64,000 nucleotides of DNA from Mytilus californianus (Eukaryota; Mollusca; Bivalvia; Mytilida; Mytilidae): the NCBI RefSeq assembly GCF_021869535.1, contig NW_026262593.1, positions 69,838,322-69,902,321 on the forward strand. Direction: 5' to 3'. The translations under genes and the position numbers were made by a program. The notes under the pieces were generated by a model. That model searched no databases. It was given only the letters and a program-made list of their open reading frames with translations, and was not told the DNA's origin. Every line of letters begins with the position of its first letter. Position 1 is the first letter of the stretch. Positions 1-11,190 of the stretch are shown piece after piece.

Positions 1-660
1 TGATCAATTTATTTCCTATTTCTTTTTATTAACTTCCAAAACGATAGTCTTTTAATTTTACCAAGCACGGAAAACAAGGACTTTAAATCTCGAAGCATGG
101 AAAATAAGCACTTTTAATCTCGAAGCACGTATAACTAAGTTAGGGGAACACTTTGAACGAGGCACCCGCGTCTTGCACAACTGAACGTACAAATAAAAAA
201 AGTAAAAACTCGTTGATCGTCAATTTAAATTAAAAAAAACGGCAAGCACGATGCACGAAAATTACCCTTTACCAACCTTGTTAAACTTAAGTCTGACTGG
301 ACTGTTTAAAAAAATCTGTTATGACGACGTAATATAATTAAGACTATACATACCTCACAGGAAAAGTTTAAACCATGAGAATGAATCGGTGTTCATGGTC
401 TCTTCATAACGTCATATTTTATTTCGCCAGTTATTTTGAAATCTTCAGAAAAGATGTCAGGACTGGGTAAGGAGGCATAGAATTGTTTTCTGACACCTCG
501 AGGACCATTTTAATTGTTTGCATCAGCAACATATAATCATGATGCTGGTTCCGTAAATGAAAAGTAATTTCAGGAACGGAATATAGCTACAAAGTGATTA
601 TTAACATGTTTAATTTGTAAAATAGTTTTTAATTTAATTTATTACTTAAGTTTTATTTTT
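1..660. other. Non-coding stretch with a short tandem repeat
   Basis: No open frame with coding character is visible. Bases about 61-150 hold roughly two and a half copies of a ~35-bp unit (AGCACGGAAAA... / TTTAATCTCGAAGCA). The rest is AT-rich sequence with no recognised element. Confidence 0.5.
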
Positions 661-667
661 ACTAGAT

Positions 668-1390
668 TTACCATATTTTATTTTTGTAAAATTTTCGATG
701 TGTACGCAATTGCGTTTTTGCGTACGGGTTGCTACGCGCCTGGCTTTGAATGTTTGTAGTATAGCAACCAATTGCTTTGTTATCCCAAATAAATTTACCG
801 GGGAGAGGATCTAACTTTGTCCCTTTATTTTTACATTTCTGAAAGCTAGTAAGCAAAGAGCAACTGATGGGACAATGATCTGAAATTGGAGTAAAATCAT
901 TAACTTTAAAGTTTCCAATGCATTCTAGTAAATTAGAAGACACAAGTGTATAGTCTACAAGACTGGAACCATTATATGTTATACATGTACATTTACCCAT
1001 AGGGTCCCCAATGATTCCTCCGTTCAGAACCTGAGTCCTGATTCTTTAAATAAATCAATTAGTAATTTTCCACTCTTGTTTGTAGATTTGGAATCAAGAT
1101 TATTTCTTAAATTATGAGAGTCAATTGAATACTTATTGTCATCTGATTTTGGGAATTTTGCTTCATCAGAAATTACAAAGTCAGGAATAGTATTAGTATA
1201 GGCATTAAAATCACCTTGAATTACAATATCCTCGAGTTGACTATAGTGTTCAATATTCCTAAGCAAAATTGAATAAACTTCATTTATATCTTCTGTACAA
1301 CCAGATGCATTTTCAGGTGAAAAATATACTGTAGCAATAAAAATATCATTCTTAAGATTAAAAAAAAATGTTTTTCTAGTTTAACCAATA
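668..1390 (-). pseudogene. LINE endonuclease domain remnant (EEP family)
   Basis: Minus-strand frames read as the endonuclease/exonuclease/phosphatase domain of a non-LTR retrotransposon. Seen: a GDFNAYTN block at about 1200, a VDYTLVS block near 950 and the C-terminal SDHCPISC block near 880, in the expected order. The frame is broken near 1010 (the segment reading LRF jumps frame to NGGIIGDPMGK) and again at about 1270-1390, where the upstream part reads ATVYFSPENASG in another frame. No reverse transcriptase follows in the correct 3' direction, so this is a dead fragment. The LINE clade cannot be named from this. It is a different copy from the RT fragment at 1738-2760, because the two would be in the wrong order for a single minus-strand element. 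Confidence 0.8.
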
Positions 1391-1451
1391 CAGCATTATT
1401 ATGATAATACATATATATGTATTTGCTGACTGTACTTATATCAACAACACG

Positions 1452-1542
1452 ACGGGTGCCACATGTGGAGCATGATCTGCTTAGCCTTCCGCAGCACCTG
1501 AGATCACTCGCGGTTTTCAGTTGGTTCGTGTTGCTCATTCTC
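1452..1542 (-). repeat. Dispersed repeat family A, fragment
   Basis: Carries the family landmarks GTGCCACATGTGGAGCA, GCACCTGAGATCAC and GGTTCGTGTTGCTCA. The same landmarks recur at 8456, 15185, 49930 and 63572, among others. It is truncated and abuts the LINE fragment. Confidence 0.7.
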
Positions 1543-1737
1543 TTCTTTTTCTTTCGTTAATCGATAAAGAATAATTTATCCGTCACATTGATGCCATGTC
1601 TTCTGAGTCCAGGAGTGCTTTACATTGTGTATTTACAATCAAAATATTTACATAGGTGTTCGGTGCAGATTAAATACATGATAAATGGATTATAGCTGTG
1701 ATGTTATGTCTATGGTCATTGCTGGATGGAAATTTGA

Positions 1738-2760
1738 CTAGAGTTTCTGTTTGAAAATGACTTTTTGATCTTCAATTGTGGCAATGTTGTCAAGATTCCA
1801 TTCTTTGATTGTTCGGGGGTAGAAATTGTTTTGATACTCCACAGTGCTGCATTTTGGCTGCATTATGTACACGGAGTGACTGTCTTGTTCGTCTAATATT
1901 CGATGTGTAGTATAGGTAATTCTGAAGTAACATGATGGTTCATTATTTTTTGGAGTGTTATTAGCCTGTTTATCTGGCGTCATTCTTCCAAAGTTGGCCA
2001 GTTTAAGTGTTGCATGATATTTGTCTGTAATCCTAGCTGGTATTCATAGATGCTTGGTACGAATCTCGCTGCACGGTGTTGTACCATTTCTATTCTATCT
2101 TTGTACATCCTTCTTCCAGTGGGGATCCCATACTGAGCTGCTGTATTCAAGATGTGGTCTTACTAGTGCCATATATGCCTGTTCTTGATGTTTTGCGGAC
2201 AATCGTGTAAATTTCGTTGTATAAAGTTCAGTTGTTTGGTGGCCTGATTTACGTTATTTGTGATGTATTGATTCCAATTTAGTTTATTGTCAAGTTCAAC
2301 TCCAAAATAAGGGTTATGGATGTTTACTTCTAATTGTGTCTTGTGGAGGTAATATGGTTGATTGATTTTCCCTCGGATGGTGTGGGTTGCCTGGAGTACA
2401 TAGCACTTTTTGGGGTTAAAAGTTATTTTCCAGTCTAGAGACCACCTTTCTACCAATGCAAGATCTTTTTGTAGTATTTTGGTATCTGTGGGAGATTAGA
2501 TGTTTCTGTACACCAAGTAATCGTCTGCAAATAGTCTTATGCTTGTTCCTTGACTGAGGTTGTAGGTATGGCGCAACTTGCTCAGCTGCTTCTTACAAGA
2601 CTCTACAGGGTATGTTGTCTGCACGGTCCTGTAGCTTTACTTGGGTTTATTTTCTGTAACTGTTTAACTATGCCAGGTGTTGTTACATTGATAGCTATCA
2701 TAGGACTGTGTGATGATTTTGGTCATTCTGATTTTCTAAATGATTTGTTGGTGTAATACC
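1738..2760 (-). pseudogene. LINE reverse transcriptase remnant with internal deletion
   Basis: Read on the minus strand, the segment starts near 2700 with the N-terminal RT block INPSKATGP and a VAPYL block near 2570. It then jumps directly to the catalytic block IRLFADDYLVYR at about 2515-2550, followed by WSLDWKITFNPKKC (about 2430), a FGVELDNKLNW block and RNLHDCP (about 2190). The post-RT tail ends at 1738. The RT portion between the VAPYL block and FADD is missing, so this copy carries an internal deletion as well as several stops. FADD is the RT active-site motif. The clade is uncertain; the C-terminal pattern resembles RTE/jockey-like elements. Confidence 0.85.
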
Positions 2761-2883
2761 TGATATCAATATACTAGTATTGGTTGAAGTCAACATCAGA
2801 GAATACAGATTCATATTGTTAATTTCCTTCTGTGTCAATTATATCTTTTCCATTTTGTTTAAGCATAGTGATGTTAGTACTGA

Positions 2884-3000
2884 TGTGGTTTTCTATGTTG
2901 TGTTTTGTATACTGTTGTTTGGCTTTTGGTCTTTTCTTTTATGCCATTGTTTGTCATTTTATTTTCGACTTATGAGTTTGAATGTCCCTTTGGTATGTTT
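2884..3000 (-). repeat. Dispersed repeat family A, fragment
   Basis: Plus-strand sequence TTTTCTATGTTGTGTTTTG ... GAATGTCCCTTTGGTAT is the reverse of family A landmarks (compare 10893-11022 and 15185-15402). It gives rise to a chance 82-codon frame that is not a gene. Confidence 0.6.
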
Positions 3001-3639
3001 TGCCTCTAAAGCAGGACCGATTCTTTGAATTTGCATTTTGCTTTGGAATGGGGAATACTTGTGTGAAGGGTAGAAAAGTCAAATGTATAAGTACTATTGC
3101 AAGATGAAAAAGACTTAGATTGTATGTTTTCTGACAGATCTTTGGAATGTATAAGTATCCACATCTAATTTAAGTCGTCCCTAGAATAGATAGTTTTACA
3201 TAACTTTGAAGCCTTGCTTTGATTGCTGATAAAATTGATGTTGATAAGTTAGAAATATATGTTGAGTTGCAAGTGAATTGTCAAAACCTAGTTCATTTAT
3301 CAAGCACTTTATGTAATGTGATTTACACACAAAAACGATGTTGTTTGGGACTTTATCTGCGGGGACAACAACATTTCTGGCTGTTTATTTCTTGTTTGTT
3401 CAGGTTCAACCACACTTTAGATTTTTTTCATTAAATAGAGTTGTGATAATATTCACATCACTGCAATTATGACACAAATAACTATTAGGATACACACGTT
3501 TAATGTGTTTTTTGTTTTGTTTAGTATTCTGTTATTAAAATGTTAATTTAGCCAGGAACCTAAAAGTTTGTCCATTACGGCAGTTGGTGTTGGCAACACA
3601 TCTTTAGAAGACATCAATAAATTTAGTCATTACAGTTCC

Positions 3640-3966
3640 GACGCAAACCAATTGGCCAATTACTAAGACCATTGATTAATGATTGGTACCATGTGTTAAC
3701 TTTTTTTTATGTCATTTGTGTTCTATCTCATTGTATGTCAACACTGTTTTTTCTTTATTGATTGCAATCATTTTACCGGCTAGATAGAAACAATGTGCAC
3801 ACATTCTATTAACATATACACAGAGTACATTGTGGACGTAATGATAACTTCTAACATATAAAAGACAGTTTGCAAAGAATTCCGCTCAAACCGGTGGTAG
3901 ATCATCTTGAACTTGCAGTGATATCAGAGTTGTTCTGATCCGTGTTCAAGGCCTCATTGTGACTTT
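3640..3966 (+). promoter_or_regulatory. Possible RNA polymerase II promoter
   Basis: Two CCAAT boxes and an inverted one are packed into CCAATTGGCCAAT at about 3647-3660. A TATA-like TATAAAA lies at about 3857-3863, roughly 110 bases before the candidate start codon at 3970. This spacing suits a core promoter with a ~80-base leader. These are sequence features only; promoter function is inferred. Confidence 0.3.
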
Positions 3967-3969
3967 GAG

Positions 3970-4059
3970 ATGAAGAACATCAATAAATACGCTGTTCCTT
4001 TGCTGTTCGTGTTTTTTTGCTGTGCATATACTGATTTTGTATTCTTTCTTTTCTATTAG
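3970..4059 (+). CDS. Possible signal-peptide first exon, gene unknown
   Basis: The ATG at 3970 opens 29 codons beginning MKNINKYAVPLLFVFFCCAY, a good signal-peptide pattern: short basic start, hydrophobic core, then small residues CCAYT before a likely cleavage site. It sits about 110 bases downstream of a TATA-like box. No strong splice donor is visible before the stop at 4057, and no following exons were found; a repeated element begins within 100 bases. It may be the orphan first exon of a secreted protein whose remaining exons were lost or displaced, or a chance hydrophobic frame. It resembles the minus-strand candidate at 55333, which also begins MKNI. Confidence 0.2.
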   Translation: MKNINKYAVPLLFVFFCCAYTDFVFFLFY

Positions 4060-4139
4060 ATACTTCTTTCAAATTTACGAATTTTATCATTTTATTTTCG
4101 AAAGGATACAAGGAAGTAATTTTGCGAAGTGAAAGAAAA

Positions 4140-4810
4140 ATAAATTAATGAACCTTAGTGAGCACGCTCACATACCCCACGCCCCCCACATTGTCACTGG
4201 GCGGACAAAATCTCACCAGATTCCTAAGTTCAAACTAATAACTCCTACAAAAGTCAACCGATTAAAAATTCTTTTGGATATTATGTCCTTATCTACAAAG
4301 TTTTATGAAATTCTGTTGTATGGTTTCAGAGGAGTTGCGATAACAAACTGCTGCAGTAGTATATTTATGCCAAAAATCTAAGTTCAAAGGGGCATAACTC
4401 CTAGAAAAAAAATTGAATCATAACTTCTTGTCGATATGCACATCTACATAGTAAGTCCTAACTATATACAAAGTTTCATGAAATTCTGTTGTGTGGTTTC
4501 AGAGGAGTTGAGATGATAAACTGTTGCAGTAGTAAGTTCAAAGAGGCATAACTCCTAGAAAAATAATTGATTCATAACTTTCTATCGATATGCACATCAA
4601 CATATTATGTCCTAATTATCTACAAAGTTTATGAAATTCTGTTGTGTGATTTCAGAGGAGTTGCGATGAGAAGAACAGGACTGACTGACTGACGGACGGA
4701 CGGACGGACGGACGGACGGACGGACGGACGGACGAACTAACTGACTGACTGACTAACGGACTGTTCAAAAACATTATACCCTATGGAACTTTGTTCCGTG
4801 GGGTATAATA
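4140..4810. repeat. Composite repeat with internal ~175-bp units and terminal palindrome
   Basis: Three diverged copies of a unit contain AAATTCTGTTGTGTGGTTTC followed by AGAGGAGTTG, at about 4308, 4482 and 4635. A GACT/GACG tetranucleotide tract follows at about 4679-4760. The element ends in a palindrome at about 4772-4810 (ATTATACCCTATGGAAC pairing with TTCCGTGGGGTATAAT). Probably a non-autonomous mobile repeat. Confidence 0.6.
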
Positions 4811-5030
4811 ATTCCAGTACTTGTTTCTTTATGATTTCTTAAAGATATTTTTTTGTAAAGAAATCAATCTAGCTTGAAAACAATCTTAAGTAATATTTCT
4901 ATTATTACTGCAAAAACTAATCAATAAAGATTACAGATTACAGCAATCATGTGTACTAATTTATTTTTTTATTTACACACACATCCTGGTATTAAAGTTT
5001 ATCTTTCAATATCTTTTTTTATTTTTTAGA

Positions 5031-6713
5031 TTAGATTTTGAAAATGAAAGCACTACCCTTCTTATCCACACAACAAGCAACCAGCATTGTTCCTAATTCT
5101 TTGTTGATGTCAATTGCATAAGGTTCCAGGATTCCATCCTCCTTACATAGAACTGTTCTACTTATTTTACCATCTGATGACAGGACCACGATTCTATCTT
5201 TCCCGCAGGAAGTTATATAAACAAAACCGTTCATATCTACAGCGATTCCCTCTGGTTGATATATGTCCTCGTGAGTAAATGTCCATAGAAGTTCACCAGT
5301 GATTCTGTAGCAGTCAACTCTGTCTTCATAATAATAAGTGCCATAAATGTTTCCTTTAAACAGTGAAATACGATGGACACGAATTCCTTCTAAAATGTCT
5401 TCGGACATATCTTTCAGATTCAGTATTATAATTTTTCTAGCCTCTTTATGGCTGATAATCATAACTTCACCATCACTTGAAACTCCGTAACAGCCATGAG
5501 CAAGTTTTATAGTTTTTATAAGTTTATTCTTCTCTACATCAACCAGCAGCACCTTTGTAGCACGATATAAAGTGACAGCTACTGTATTATCCTTAACAAA
5601 GCATACATCATATGGTTGCTCTTTGAATGTCATCAGCTCTTTCATAAAGGTACCATCACTATTGTACTGAATCATGCTATTCTGTTTGTAATGAAAAAGT
5701 AATAATGTACCATCCGGTAATATCTGACAGGTAATTAGTTTAAGGCTTTCACCATTCGGAACTCTTAAGCTGTTCAAAAGCGAAGGCTTAATTTGCTCTA
5801 TCCCATGAACCATTGGAACTAAATGCTGGGCTTGATCTTTTCTTCCAGTCTTAGTTTGGAAACTTTTCGTTAACGACTTGACAGAGATATTTCCTAAGGA
5901 TTTGACATCTTGTAAAACGGACTTTACAGTAGAAGAAACGGTAATCTCCATATCATTTAACTGGCTGCCACTCTCTAACTCATCCAAGTATTTTGCTTCT
6001 TGAGATGTAGTTTTTTCGATTTCACGCAGGCCGATATATGTTTGCAGTTCAGTTGCATACTTAGTCATGGTAGAAAAGTCTTCCTGCATTTGATCAACCC
6101 GTTTTGCGCGATTTTCCATTTGTTGAACCAGTGCCTCCATGTCTGATGCCAATTTCGAATGTTGTGATTTTAAATCGTCAAGGATTTCCCTTTCTAATTT
6201 GTCGAAGTAATCATTTAGTAATTTGCGCGTTGTCCTTACTTCTTGAATGCATTTACTTTTTTGAATATGGATTGTTTTGATTTTGTCCCTTAAGTGTCTC
6301 ATTACTTCTTCTAAACTTTCTCTCAAATCTGTTAAATCTTTTTTAAGTATCGGAACAGCAGCAGACGATTTGAAATCTTTCAAAATGTCATCAAGGGGTT
6401 TCAGGTCTTGACACTTTTGGTGTTTACTGGCGATACATTGAATGCAACAAGGACATGAATGGAAAGAACAATAGAGCTCGTACTTTTTGTCATGGTCTTT
6501 GCACCGGTTGCTCGTTTCCTGCATGAATTGCGGCAAGTTACGATAATCAACAGTACGCATTGTTCTATGTTCTTTAGAGGCCTTTGATCTTTTGTGATGT
6601 TTTTCGCAGTCAGTACAAAGAAAGACTTCACATTCTGTGCACCACGTGATTGCATTATTGGATATTCCATCGTCCGTACAGAGGGTGCAGATATCGGCAC
6701 TCCTTGATGTCAT
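5031..6713 (-). CDS. RING-less TRIM-type protein: two B-boxes, coiled coil, NHL-like propeller
   Basis: A single uninterrupted 560-aa frame. Residues 9-49 form a B-box-type zinc site (C9, C12, C25, C28, C33, C36, H40, H49). Residues 71-101 form a second B-box (C71, H74, C82, H85, C90, C93, H98, with C101 where the last His often stands). About 105-260 is charged and heptad-like, matching a B-box coiled coil. About 330-560 has beta-propeller character, including PEGIAVDMNGFVYI, an NHL-repeat pattern. There is no RING finger before the first B-box, so ubiquitin ligase activity of its own is not expected; such proteins may act as scaffolds or partners of RING-bearing TRIMs. Large TRIM-like families are common in bivalves and many have single coding exons. 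On the minus strand a pyrimidine-rich acceptor (ATTTCAG at about 6727-6733) lies just before the ATG, so a 5' UTR intron is likely. The exact orthologue is not assigned. Confidence 0.9.
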   Translation of the reverse strand: MTSRSADICTLCTDDGISNNAITWCTECEVFLCTDCEKHHKRSKASKEHRTMRTVDYRNLPQFMQETSNRCKDHDKKYELYCSFHSCPCCIQCIASKHQKCQDLKPLDDILKDFKSSAAVPILKKDLTDLRESLEEVMRHLRDKIKTIHIQKSKCIQEVRTTRKLLNDYFDKLEREILDDLKSQHSKLASDMEALVQQMENRAKRVDQMQEDFSTMTKYATELQTYIGLREIEKTTSQEAKYLDELESGSQLNDMEITVSSTVKSVLQDVKSLGNISVKSLTKSFQTKTGRKDQAQHLVPMVHGIEQIKPSLLNSLRVPNGESLKLITCQILPDGTLLLFHYKQNSMIQYNSDGTFMKELMTFKEQPYDVCFVKDNTVAVTLYRATKVLLVDVEKNKLIKTIKLAHGCYGVSSDGEVMIISHKEARKIIILNLKDMSEDILEGIRVHRISLFKGNIYGTYYYEDRVDCYRITGELLWTFTHEDIYQPEGIAVDMNGFVYITSCGKDRIVVLSSDGKISRTVLCKEDGILEPYAIDINKELGTMLVACCVDKKGSAFIFKI

Positions 6714-7490
6714 TTTTTTTCTATATCTGAAATGTATTTGTTAAAGTAATAGTGCAGGTGCAGTTGCGATATACTTATTTGTCACAATTAATAACAGATA
6801 TATACTAATATGTTAATTCAGAATGAAAGACTTAGTTGAGCGTAGAATAATATGAGCCCAACATATCAACAAGTGTGTATCTTTAGTTACTTTTGATAAA
6901 TAACAAAGGAAAAGGAGCTTGACAGTCACGATTACTTATTTTATGTATCGTGTAAACAAAACTCGGCCAGTTTATAAATCGCTTAATTTGATATTGATAA
7001 GGGCCAGTCAAGGATACTGCCAATTTAGTTTTCCACACACGCGTCGATTTACTCTGTTTTTCGCCATTTTGCAGATGGAAATAAGGTAATATTGAATCTG
7101 TTTATTTGTAAAATTATATAACACATAATCCGCAGAAAAGGTTTTATATACTGTTTACTTATATTTTAGAATTGTACATGTTCATGTATTTCTCAGACTG
7201 TTTTTGACGTATTTTCGCTAAATCCGTTGGATGTGTACTGATTGATACTTTAATCTGGCAGAAAATGATTTATTTGTTTTAGTTGGCTTTTTTAAAAGCT
7301 TGCATTCAGTAACTACGAGAACTCTTTTATCGGTTCTTTTTGGCTTTTGTTTTTTGGCTTTTGTTTTTATGTTAGTTTTTGTGATTTGTATCGATCTATT
7401 GAGTGAAGCCATTTCTAACTAATTTTTTACAGTTTGTTCTCATGTTGTGCTGTTACACCACTGTTGCAGGTTAGGGGAGAGTTAAGCGCT
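6714..7490. other. Upstream region of the TRIM-type gene
   Basis: AT-rich, with no gene seen. It should contain the promoter and 5' UTR of the minus-strand gene at 5031-6713. A possible 3' splice site lies at about 6727. A short basic antisense frame at 7218-7412 has no domain and is not accepted. Confidence 0.4.
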
Positions 7491-7496
7491 CACAAA

Positions 7497-7795
7497 CCCT
7501 CCACATTCTTTATGCGCCTGTCCCAAGTCAGGAGCCTGTAGTTCAGTGGTTGTCGTTAGTTCATGTCTGTCATATTTGTTTTTTCGTAAATTGTTTTGTT
7601 ATAAATTAGGCCGTTAGTTTTCTCAGTTGAATTGTTTCATATTTTTCATGTCGGGGACTTTTATAGCCAACTATACGGTATGGTTTTTTCTCATTGTTGA
7701 AGACCATACGGATGCCTATAATTGCTTACAACCACTTCATTTGAACTTTGGTGGATAGTTGTCTCATTGGCAATCATACCACATCTCCTTATTTT
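7497..7795 (+). repeat. Dispersed repeat family B
   Basis: Contains the family landmarks CGCCTGTCCCAAGTCAGGAG, AATTAGGCCGTTAGTTTTCT, TCATTGTTGAAG and GTCTCATTGGCAATCATACC. Other copies occur at 21064, 27740, 29458 (-), 43495 (-) and 53030 (-). Confidence 0.75.
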
Positions 7796-7799
7796 TATT

Positions 7800-8455
7800 A
7801 AGCAGAGAGCAGACGCTTGTCATGTGGATATACCCTGTCTCGCTCAATTTGGAGATACTTTGGTGTCAGGAGGTTTTTTTCTCTCTTAGTTTGTATCTTC
7901 AAAAATATGTTTTTAATCTAAAAGGATGGTCAATTTCTTTACGCTAATCACACAGTAGTAATAGTAACAGCTAACACTGTCTTAATCTGAGTCAAAATCA
8001 TATGTTCGATTATAGTGATCCTGCGAAGGGTTTAATCACACTTTTTCGGCTTGAACGTAAAAAAATTAGTTTGGGGTATCTAATACAATTAAAGCAGGAC
8101 TCTCTTCTATTCGTTTTATTCATTGTTTCCACCGCCGCTGTTTAGACGTTGCTTGACATTGAAACTTTTAAACACAAAAAAGTTAAACTAGGAATTATTT
8201 CGGGATATCTTCTATTTATATATAAGATTCGATAACGGATAATTTTTTTAAACCGGGATCAATTCGGAATGACATATGATACCTATGTTACAATCTTAGT
8301 TGTAAATTCTAGCACAGAGAGTAAATTTTCAAATTTTGTGATTTCTTTTATATACGTTTTTACAGCAAATTCGACACCGCTAATCAATTTAGAATAACAT
8401 AATACACTTAACTAATTGCGTTCAAATCCTAGAACAGTAGAAAATTTCTTAAAAA
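7800..8455. other. Non-coding stretch
   Basis: AT-rich sequence without a recognised gene or element. The 62-codon frame at 7759-7947 lies partly in repeat family B and has no coding features. Confidence 0.4.
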
Positions 8456-8622
8456 GAGAGGCGAAAGATACAAAAGGAACATTCAAACTCATAAGTCAAA
8501 AACAAAAATGACATAGCCATGGCAAAAGCAAAAATCGACCAAAACACACACCCCACCTAAAACCGGGGGTGATATCAAGTGCTCCGGTAGTGTAAGCAGA
8601 TCCTGTTCCATATGCGACCTGT
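8456..8622 (+). repeat. Dispersed repeat family A
   Basis: Begins GAGAGGCGAAAGATAC and ends near GTGCTCCGGTAGTGTAAGCA, parallel to the copy at 63572-63808. It lies 360 bases upstream of the Harbinger element. Confidence 0.7.
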
Positions 8623-9237
8623 TGTTTCTTAAAATAATTTGGGATTTTTTTTTATCAAAAACTATTTTTCATCGAAAATTTGACTCTGGGAATTAATTTG
8701 GAATTCCATGCAAGACCTAAATGAAACACGTTATTTAAATCCTACCACATAAAGATGAAAATCATAATTTGTTGATGTTTTGAAAAAAGTTTTTACCATA
8801 TTCTTTTTACAAATTTGAACTTACGGCAAATTGAAACCCCAAGAATCAATTGGTAATAAATAGCAAATTATACATAATTATCATTTCCCTTGAAAACCTA
8901 GCTCAAAAAGATATTTCTCCAATTTTGTGAATGTTTAAACTAAAGATTTAGATTAATTCATAACCTCAGACACATACAGCCTGGGGCCGTGTCAATGAAA
9001 GTATCCTAAGACATGTCCTAAGATATGTCTTAGGACATTGTTTAGGATGGTCTTAAGACGTGTCTGAGACATGTCTTAGGATGTAAAACAAAGCTATCTT
9101 AGAACAGTCCTAACTACGATGGTCCTAAGACCATCCTAACATATTTATTTAGTTAATAAAATATGTAGTGAATGAAATGAAATAGATTTTTATGCATTTC
9201 TGTATATATTTAAAGGTTTTTTGTTGGTGTTATTTTA

Positions 9238-9258
9238 GGGGGGGGGGGGGGGGGGGGT
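9238..9258. repeat. Poly-G tract
   Basis: About 20 consecutive G, inside the left part of the Harbinger element. A similar A/G run is at about 9969-9993. Confidence 0.9.
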
Positions 9259-9480
9259 GTCTCATCTGTAATGAAAAAAAAAACACAAAATAAAGGTTTT
9301 AACATATAATAATAGAAACATAATATAAACTGTTAAAATGAAAGAATAAAATTCTTTAAACGATTAAATTAATTGTCTCAAAACTTTTTAGAGACTATTG
9401 TCGTGCTGCAATTTAACTATATAAACTAGTTTTGTACTTAGGTCCACTCGATTTCAATTCGTATACTGAATCAACATGAT

Positions 9481-10712
9481 GAGAAAAGATCTCCAAATTT
9501 TTCCGAAATCGAAATTCAAATTATGCTGGCCGAAGTTGAAAAACATAAAGGAATACTATTCAGCAAGCTGTCAAATGTTGCGACAAATAACATTAAGAAG
9601 AAGACATGGGATGGTATTTGTACAAAGATGAATTCTTCACCAAAGAACAGTTGAAGAAATTCGAAAGAAATGGACAACATATATGAGCAACGCCAAAAAG
9701 AAAGTGGCACACAATAAAAGAGAGGCAAGAAAGACAGGCGGAGGTCCTCCCCCAGAAGATATTTCCTCCATGGAAGATCAGGTGGTAGGTTTATTGGAGA
9801 CACGCCTATAGATGGAATAGACGGAGGAATAGATACAGCCTCTTTTAAAGAAACGTCGATGGATTTGTCGATGCCGTCATGTTCATCTTCAAGAAGGAGC
9901 TCCTACTCTTCAGCAGATGAATCAGGTAATTTGTTTATTTTCTTATAGTTCTTGTGTAAAACAGAGCAAAAAAAAAAAGGGGGGGGGGGGGGAGGAGGTA
10001 ACGACATGATTGGTTCGACATGCCTGTCTTTGAACTTTCTCCGGTCGTGATGTTTGCCACTGGATGTGATCATCAATTAATCGAATTTTGGCTTGAAATA
10101 CATTTATTCTTCCTGTTTTGAATGATTGTCCTTTTTAATATTTGAAATATATTTAATAACCATCTGTTTTTGATTCAACTATTTGATAATACACTGAAAA
10201 CTAAGAGATGTGGGTGTATATAGACCACAACGTCACACACACACACAGTAATCGCCAAAATATGTCAATCAACGTTATTCTTTTCATGCATTTTGTCGAT
10301 TCAAAAAATTGTCTTTATGAATTAGCTTAATGTTTAACATTCTATTTCAGAACCATCAATCAGCGGTGCTAGTAATAGAACTACGCTAACCAGAAATATT
10401 ACCACCACTGCTTCGACCATGGACGATAGTGATTCTCAGCAGCTGATTCAAATTGAGAGAGGAAGGTTGAATATTGAAAAGGAAAGACTGCAGGTAGAAA
10501 AGGATACACTGAAATTGAAAGAAGAAAAGATGAGGCTGCTGAAGGAGAGACTTACCGTTGAAAATGAAAGACTTCGCGTAGATAAAGATAAGCTATCTGT
10601 TGACCGCTAACGCCTTCAGCTGGAACAGGCCAAAGTACAGTTGCGTTTGGCCCAACTTGGTATCAGTTTGCAGATTCCAGAAAACTCAGATCGAGCCAGT
10701 GATCACGAGTGA
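9481..10712 (+). pseudogene. Harbinger Myb/SANT-like DNA-binding protein, broken
   Basis: Exon 1 (about 9481-9925) reads as a Myb/SANT-like domain (SPNFSEIEIQIMLAEVEKHK, later VEEIRKKWTTYMSNAKKKV and KTGGGPPPED). The frame shifts near 9640 and again near 9795. A good intron follows (donor CAG|GTAATT at 9926, acceptor TATTTCAG at 10350). Exon 2 continues in phase (SEPSISGASN) into a charged coiled coil built on ERLxVEKDxL-type repeats. An in-frame TAA at 10608 interrupts the coiled coil, which resumes (RLQLEQAKVQLRL) to a TGA at 10710. In this superfamily the Myb-like partner helps the transposase enter the nucleus and bind the transposon ends. This copy cannot make the intact protein. Confidence 0.85.
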
Positions 10713-10892
10713 TACATTGCTATTTCTATCATATTGATTAAATATACTTTTTGTCATAGTTCAATTTTGAATAATCATATAGTTAGCATTTCAGTAAATA
10801 ATTTACCTTATTTCCTTTGACAACTATAAGTATACAATGATAATTTCCGTTGAAAACTATAAGTTTACAATGATAATCGCTATACTGGTTTG

Positions 10893-11022
10893 TGTCGCTC
10901 AATCTTTGGTTTTCTATATTGTGTTTTGTATACTCTTATTTGTCTTGGACATTTTCTTTTTCTTTTTTGCCATGTCTTTGTCAGTTTTATATTCGACTTG
11001 TGAGTTTGAGTGTCCCTTAAGA
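10893..11022 (-). repeat. Dispersed repeat family A, nested in the Harbinger element
   Basis: TTTTCTATATTGTGTTTTG ... GACTTGTGAGTTTGAGTGTCCC matches the reverse of family A. It sits between the two transposon genes, so it either inserted later or was carried along. Confidence 0.65.
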
Positions 11023-11190
11023 ATCCTTTTCCTTTCTTTTAAACCTAAAATTGTTAAATTCCTTTGTACCACCAAATGAAATTTTATTGGTTGTATGTCT
11101 GTGAGATAGTCATCCAGGTATCAGAATACAAGAATAAATGCAATGAACAACCCATCAGTGATTAAAAAAGGATAAGAATATTTTTTTTTA

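Noticed and set aside
6401..6700. 99-codon minus frame
   Set aside because: Alternative frame within the TRIM-type gene.
9516..9803. 95-codon minus frame
   Set aside because: Antisense shadow of the Harbinger Myb/SANT-like gene.
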